Assembly: GCA_039105265.1 (NCBI GenBank)
Contig: JAPFFF010000008.1
Location: 744,001-808,000, forward strand
DNA from: Tritrichomonas musculus
Taxonomy: Eukaryota; Parabasalia; Tritrichomonadida; Tritrichomonadidae
Length of the DNA stretch: 64,000 bases
Direction: 5' to 3'
Under the pieces are notes generated by a model. That model did no database searches, was not told where the DNA came from, and saw only the letters and a list, made by a program, of their open reading frames with translations. Position numbers and translations under genes: made by a program. Below, piece by piece: positions 61,255-64,000 of this stretch; position 1 is the first letter of the stretch, and each line of letters starts with the position of its first letter.

Positions 61255-61428
61255 CATGGACTTGTCTATAGACGAGTTCATTATGAAAGACGGGGACAAA
61301 TCGATGAGAACCAGGTCGACTTGTATTTAACACAAATTGTTGAGGCAGTTCATCAATTTGGAGAAGAAAGAGTCCTGAATATGGATGAGACGTTCATCAC
61401 TATGAATAACTTACCATATCAAAAATAA
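61255..61428 (+). pseudogene. DDE transposase fossil (DNA transposon)
   Basis: About 57 codons including VHYERRGQIDENQVDLYL and then GEERVLNMDETFITMNN. The phrase VLNMDETxxxxxN is typical of the catalytic region around an Asp of pogo/IS630/Tc1-related transposases. Only this exon-sized piece is recognisable: upstream frame ends at a stop just before 61,255 and the frame ends with TAA at 61,426-61,428, well short of a full transposase of 350 or more residues. Confidence 0.55.
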
Positions 61429-62046
61429 ATATTATCCTATAGTAATCTTTTCAAATAGCTCATTTTCCCCATTTCATTTCTATTCTATATGATTAATTCT
61501 AATATTTGTTTACTTCTTTTTGATGATGCCATCGGATTTCTGAGAATCGGATGCTTTTAATAAAGAGAGTTGGTTTTAATACAGGCAGTAATTTAAAGCA
61601 AAAAGTAAACTTTATAAACAATACAGTTAAGATTAAAGACATTTGAGAATATCCTGGTTTTGATGTATAAAATGTAATTAAATTAGCAATAGCAATAGCT
61701 TTATCATCATTTTAAGTATGTCTTCGCAAGTCTTATGAGAGGAGATGAAAAACGAATTTGCTGAAGGGTTTGGATAAATATTTTGCCACAGCATTTTATA
61801 CTTATTTATGAATATAAATATACACTTTTTATGAAGATTTAGTCCTTCAATTTTGAGAAAATAGGTTGGCAATATATGATGTGATTTCATGACCGTTTGA
61901 AGATACTTGAATATTATTAAAAAATTAATAATAATATTAATATAACTAGATGAAATAATATTTCAAAATAGTTTAATTTTAAATATTCTTTGAAATATTT
62001 CCAAAACAATTTTTTTGGTAATATTTTTCTTAAATATCTTTTTATA
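61429..62046. other. AT-rich, no gene
   Basis: Low-complexity AT DNA with only chance frames up to about 70 codons. Confidence 0.6.
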
Positions 62047-63296
62047 ATTTTCACCCGGTATTGAGTTACATAAATATTTAATCATGTAATAAATATTAAA
62101 TCCATAAATATGCTTTTTAAAAAAGAATATTATATAGAATATCATAAAAAAATCAGTTATTTATAAAGCTATATATTAAACGATCATATTCTATTCATAT
62201 TTTCAATATATCAGAATATTTGAATTTAATATTATTCAAATTATCTAAAAAATTAAATAGGCAATAAGTTCTTTAAAAAAGAATATTTTTGATTCGTTTC
62301 GATTTATTCAATAATTATTTTTGAATAATTTGATGTTGTAAACATAGATTTCGAATATCAAAAGCTTAATGCTATCATATTTTTATTTGATACATTGTAT
62401 TAAAGATTACATAAAAAAGAGAAAACCATATAATAAAATATTGTAAAATAAATTAAGTGTAGCAAAAAGTTTAGCTGTTCAAAATAAAAAGCATGCAAAT
62501 AATTATGCATTTCATATATCTCAATCAATAAATGTAGAATGAATAAAAATTTAATATTATTTTAATTATACCACTTATTAAAATGATAGATATTCATATA
62601 AAAAACTTCTATAATAAATCTTTAGAGAATTTTTGAGGAAAACTTTAGTTTTAAAAAACTTTTTCAGAGATACAGAATATTTTAAAATGTAAATTTTCCA
62701 AAATTACAGGAGAAATTTTTAAATTAAAACATGAATTTATAAATTATAATAGATATAAAATTAATATAATATATTAATGATTCAATTCTTTCTGCAAAAA
62801 ATTTAATATGATCCAAAATATGATCCAAATGTACGTTTATTTTATATTTAACGTATTTTTCAAATTAAACACAAATATCTTGGAAAATTTTAAAATTTAT
62901 TGATATAATTATAATTTATATAACAAAAAAAATATTAAAACATACATATTTATCAAAAAAGTAAGATTTACTATTTGCAATGAATTGGAAAATCAATTTA
63001 ATTTAATATTCAAACGCTTAAACAAAATGGCTTTTAGTTTCGCCAGAAAATATTTTTGCTATTTAAAATATATTATTTAACAAATTTATTTTATTTTTTA
63101 TTTTTACTTAAATACTTACATAAAAAAAGATTCACACCATTTTTTTGGATCAAAGTGTCAAAAAAACGAAAATTAGGCAAAATTAAAATGGCTTAAATTT
63201 TTTATCTAGAAAAAAAATTCACAAATTTTTAATATTTTTATTATGAACATGTTATGTCTTATCAATGCTTAAAAAATCTCGATACCGGGTGATCTG
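62047..63296. mobile_element. Probable worn-out mariner-like element
   Basis: The inverted motif CACCCGGTATYGAG lies five bases inside a TA at both ends (62,052 on the plus strand; mirrored near 63,291). The 1.25-kb spacing is close to that of full-length mariners such as the 1.3-kb Tvmar1. The interior has lost any frame. Only about 14 bp of the ends match, so this is tentative. Confidence 0.35.
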
Positions 63297-64000
63297 TAAA
63301 TTTTTTTTTTTGCGTTTGAAGTTTTGTGAAAAAATTGATGTTTTTTCGTTTTCATATGATCAACATTGATTTATTAGTTTCCGATCAATGATCTAAAAAC
63401 AACTTAGGATATTAATACTTATTTTCTATTTCTTTTAAATCAGTCACTGCCAGATCACGAAAAAGAGTATCTAAAAAATTGAATTTGTCACCTCATTTTT
63501 TCGAAAGGTAGGCTAGTTATAACAAATTTAAGAGAATATATTAGTTAGTGCATTAATTATCTATCGAATGGCATATATATTGTTTGCCATAATTGCATAT
63601 TTATAAAATGCATCTCCTCGGTCTTATGTAATCACTGATTATCTTTAAATTTTTACAAGGAAATTATATTTAATTCGATAATGAAAGTACTTTAGAGATC
63701 ATCCATATCTTATTTTGTAATTTTTGTACTCAAAGTATTGTAGTTAATGAAGTTTGTATTTGATTGAATGAAATACATTGTCAGCAAAATAAAAAAAACA
63801 TTGTCAACAATCATTAGATCATAATTCTAATTACATTAAAACTTCTTTAATTATTGAAGTTAACTTGTTATATACATATATCGATTCCTCTGCAATATTT
63901 TTAGAAAATAGAGCTCCGAATTTCAAATCTGACACTCATTCAAAAATAAACTTTTTATGAGAGGTGCGCTTTCACAAAATTTTAACGTAAACCTTCTCAA
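63297..64000. other. AT-rich, no gene
   Basis: No frame, RNA gene or repeat that I can support up to the window edge. Confidence 0.6.

Overview
The window looks like nuclear DNA of a trichomonad parabasalid, most likely Tritrichomonas or a close relative. The grounds are the very AT-rich intergenic DNA and the host gene families present: DUF3447-ankyrin proteins, a BspA-like leucine-rich repeat protein, a Sel1-repeat protein, a tubby-like protein, a papain-like peptidase, a TKL-type pseudokinase and a DEAH-helicase/RBR protein. The density of Maverick/Polinton elements and TA-flanked mariner-like elements fits as well. One initiator-like TCACTT lies 11 nt before the tubby-like gene. The species is an inference; no rRNA or other marker is present.

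Layout. 1-2.6 kb: pseudokinase running off the left edge. 2.7-3.7 kb: small TA-flanked element and a coiled-coil frame built partly from repeats. 3.8-8.5 kb: decayed helicase-RBR gene with a large Lys-Asp repeat. 8.6-9.3 kb: 758-bp TA-flanked foldback-type element. 9.9-12.2 kb: BspA-like and DUF3447-ankyrin genes. 12.5-14.1 kb: Sel1-repeat protein with a CaaX-like tail. 15.5-16.1 kb: tubby-like gene. 16.4 kb: tRNA-Pro(UGG).

16,908-45,570 is a nested pair. A 4.87-kb element (430-bp terminal inverted repeats, TSD TGATT) carries an 812-residue protein with a weak resemblance to replication initiators and several small proteins. Into it inserted a 23.8-kb Polinton (TSD CTAGT) with protein-primed PolB, retroviral-type integrase, A32-type packaging ATPase, a double-jelly-roll capsid candidate, a giant fibre-like protein and a set of unknown virion or accessory proteins. 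The Polinton was in turn hit by a 2.04-kb mariner-like element. Outside the pair lie an ankyrin gene (45.7-48.0 kb) and a cathepsin-L-like peptidase (48.7-49.7 kb).

50,667-61,048 is a third element (10.4 kb, TSD GGGTT). It has the same kind of ends, but I recognise in it only relatives of the Polinton's giant fibre-like protein and none of the replication, integration or packaging genes. It sits inside a GC-richer patch that seems to belong to a still older element ending at 61,232. The remainder to 64,000 is AT-rich DNA with a transposase fossil and a probable worn-out mariner.

The most interesting theme is that three elements of very different content share AGTAGT termini and 5-bp target duplications, and two of them share a TAAATG start context. 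The simplest reading is that elements without an integrase are moved, and perhaps packaged, by a Polinton, as satellites.
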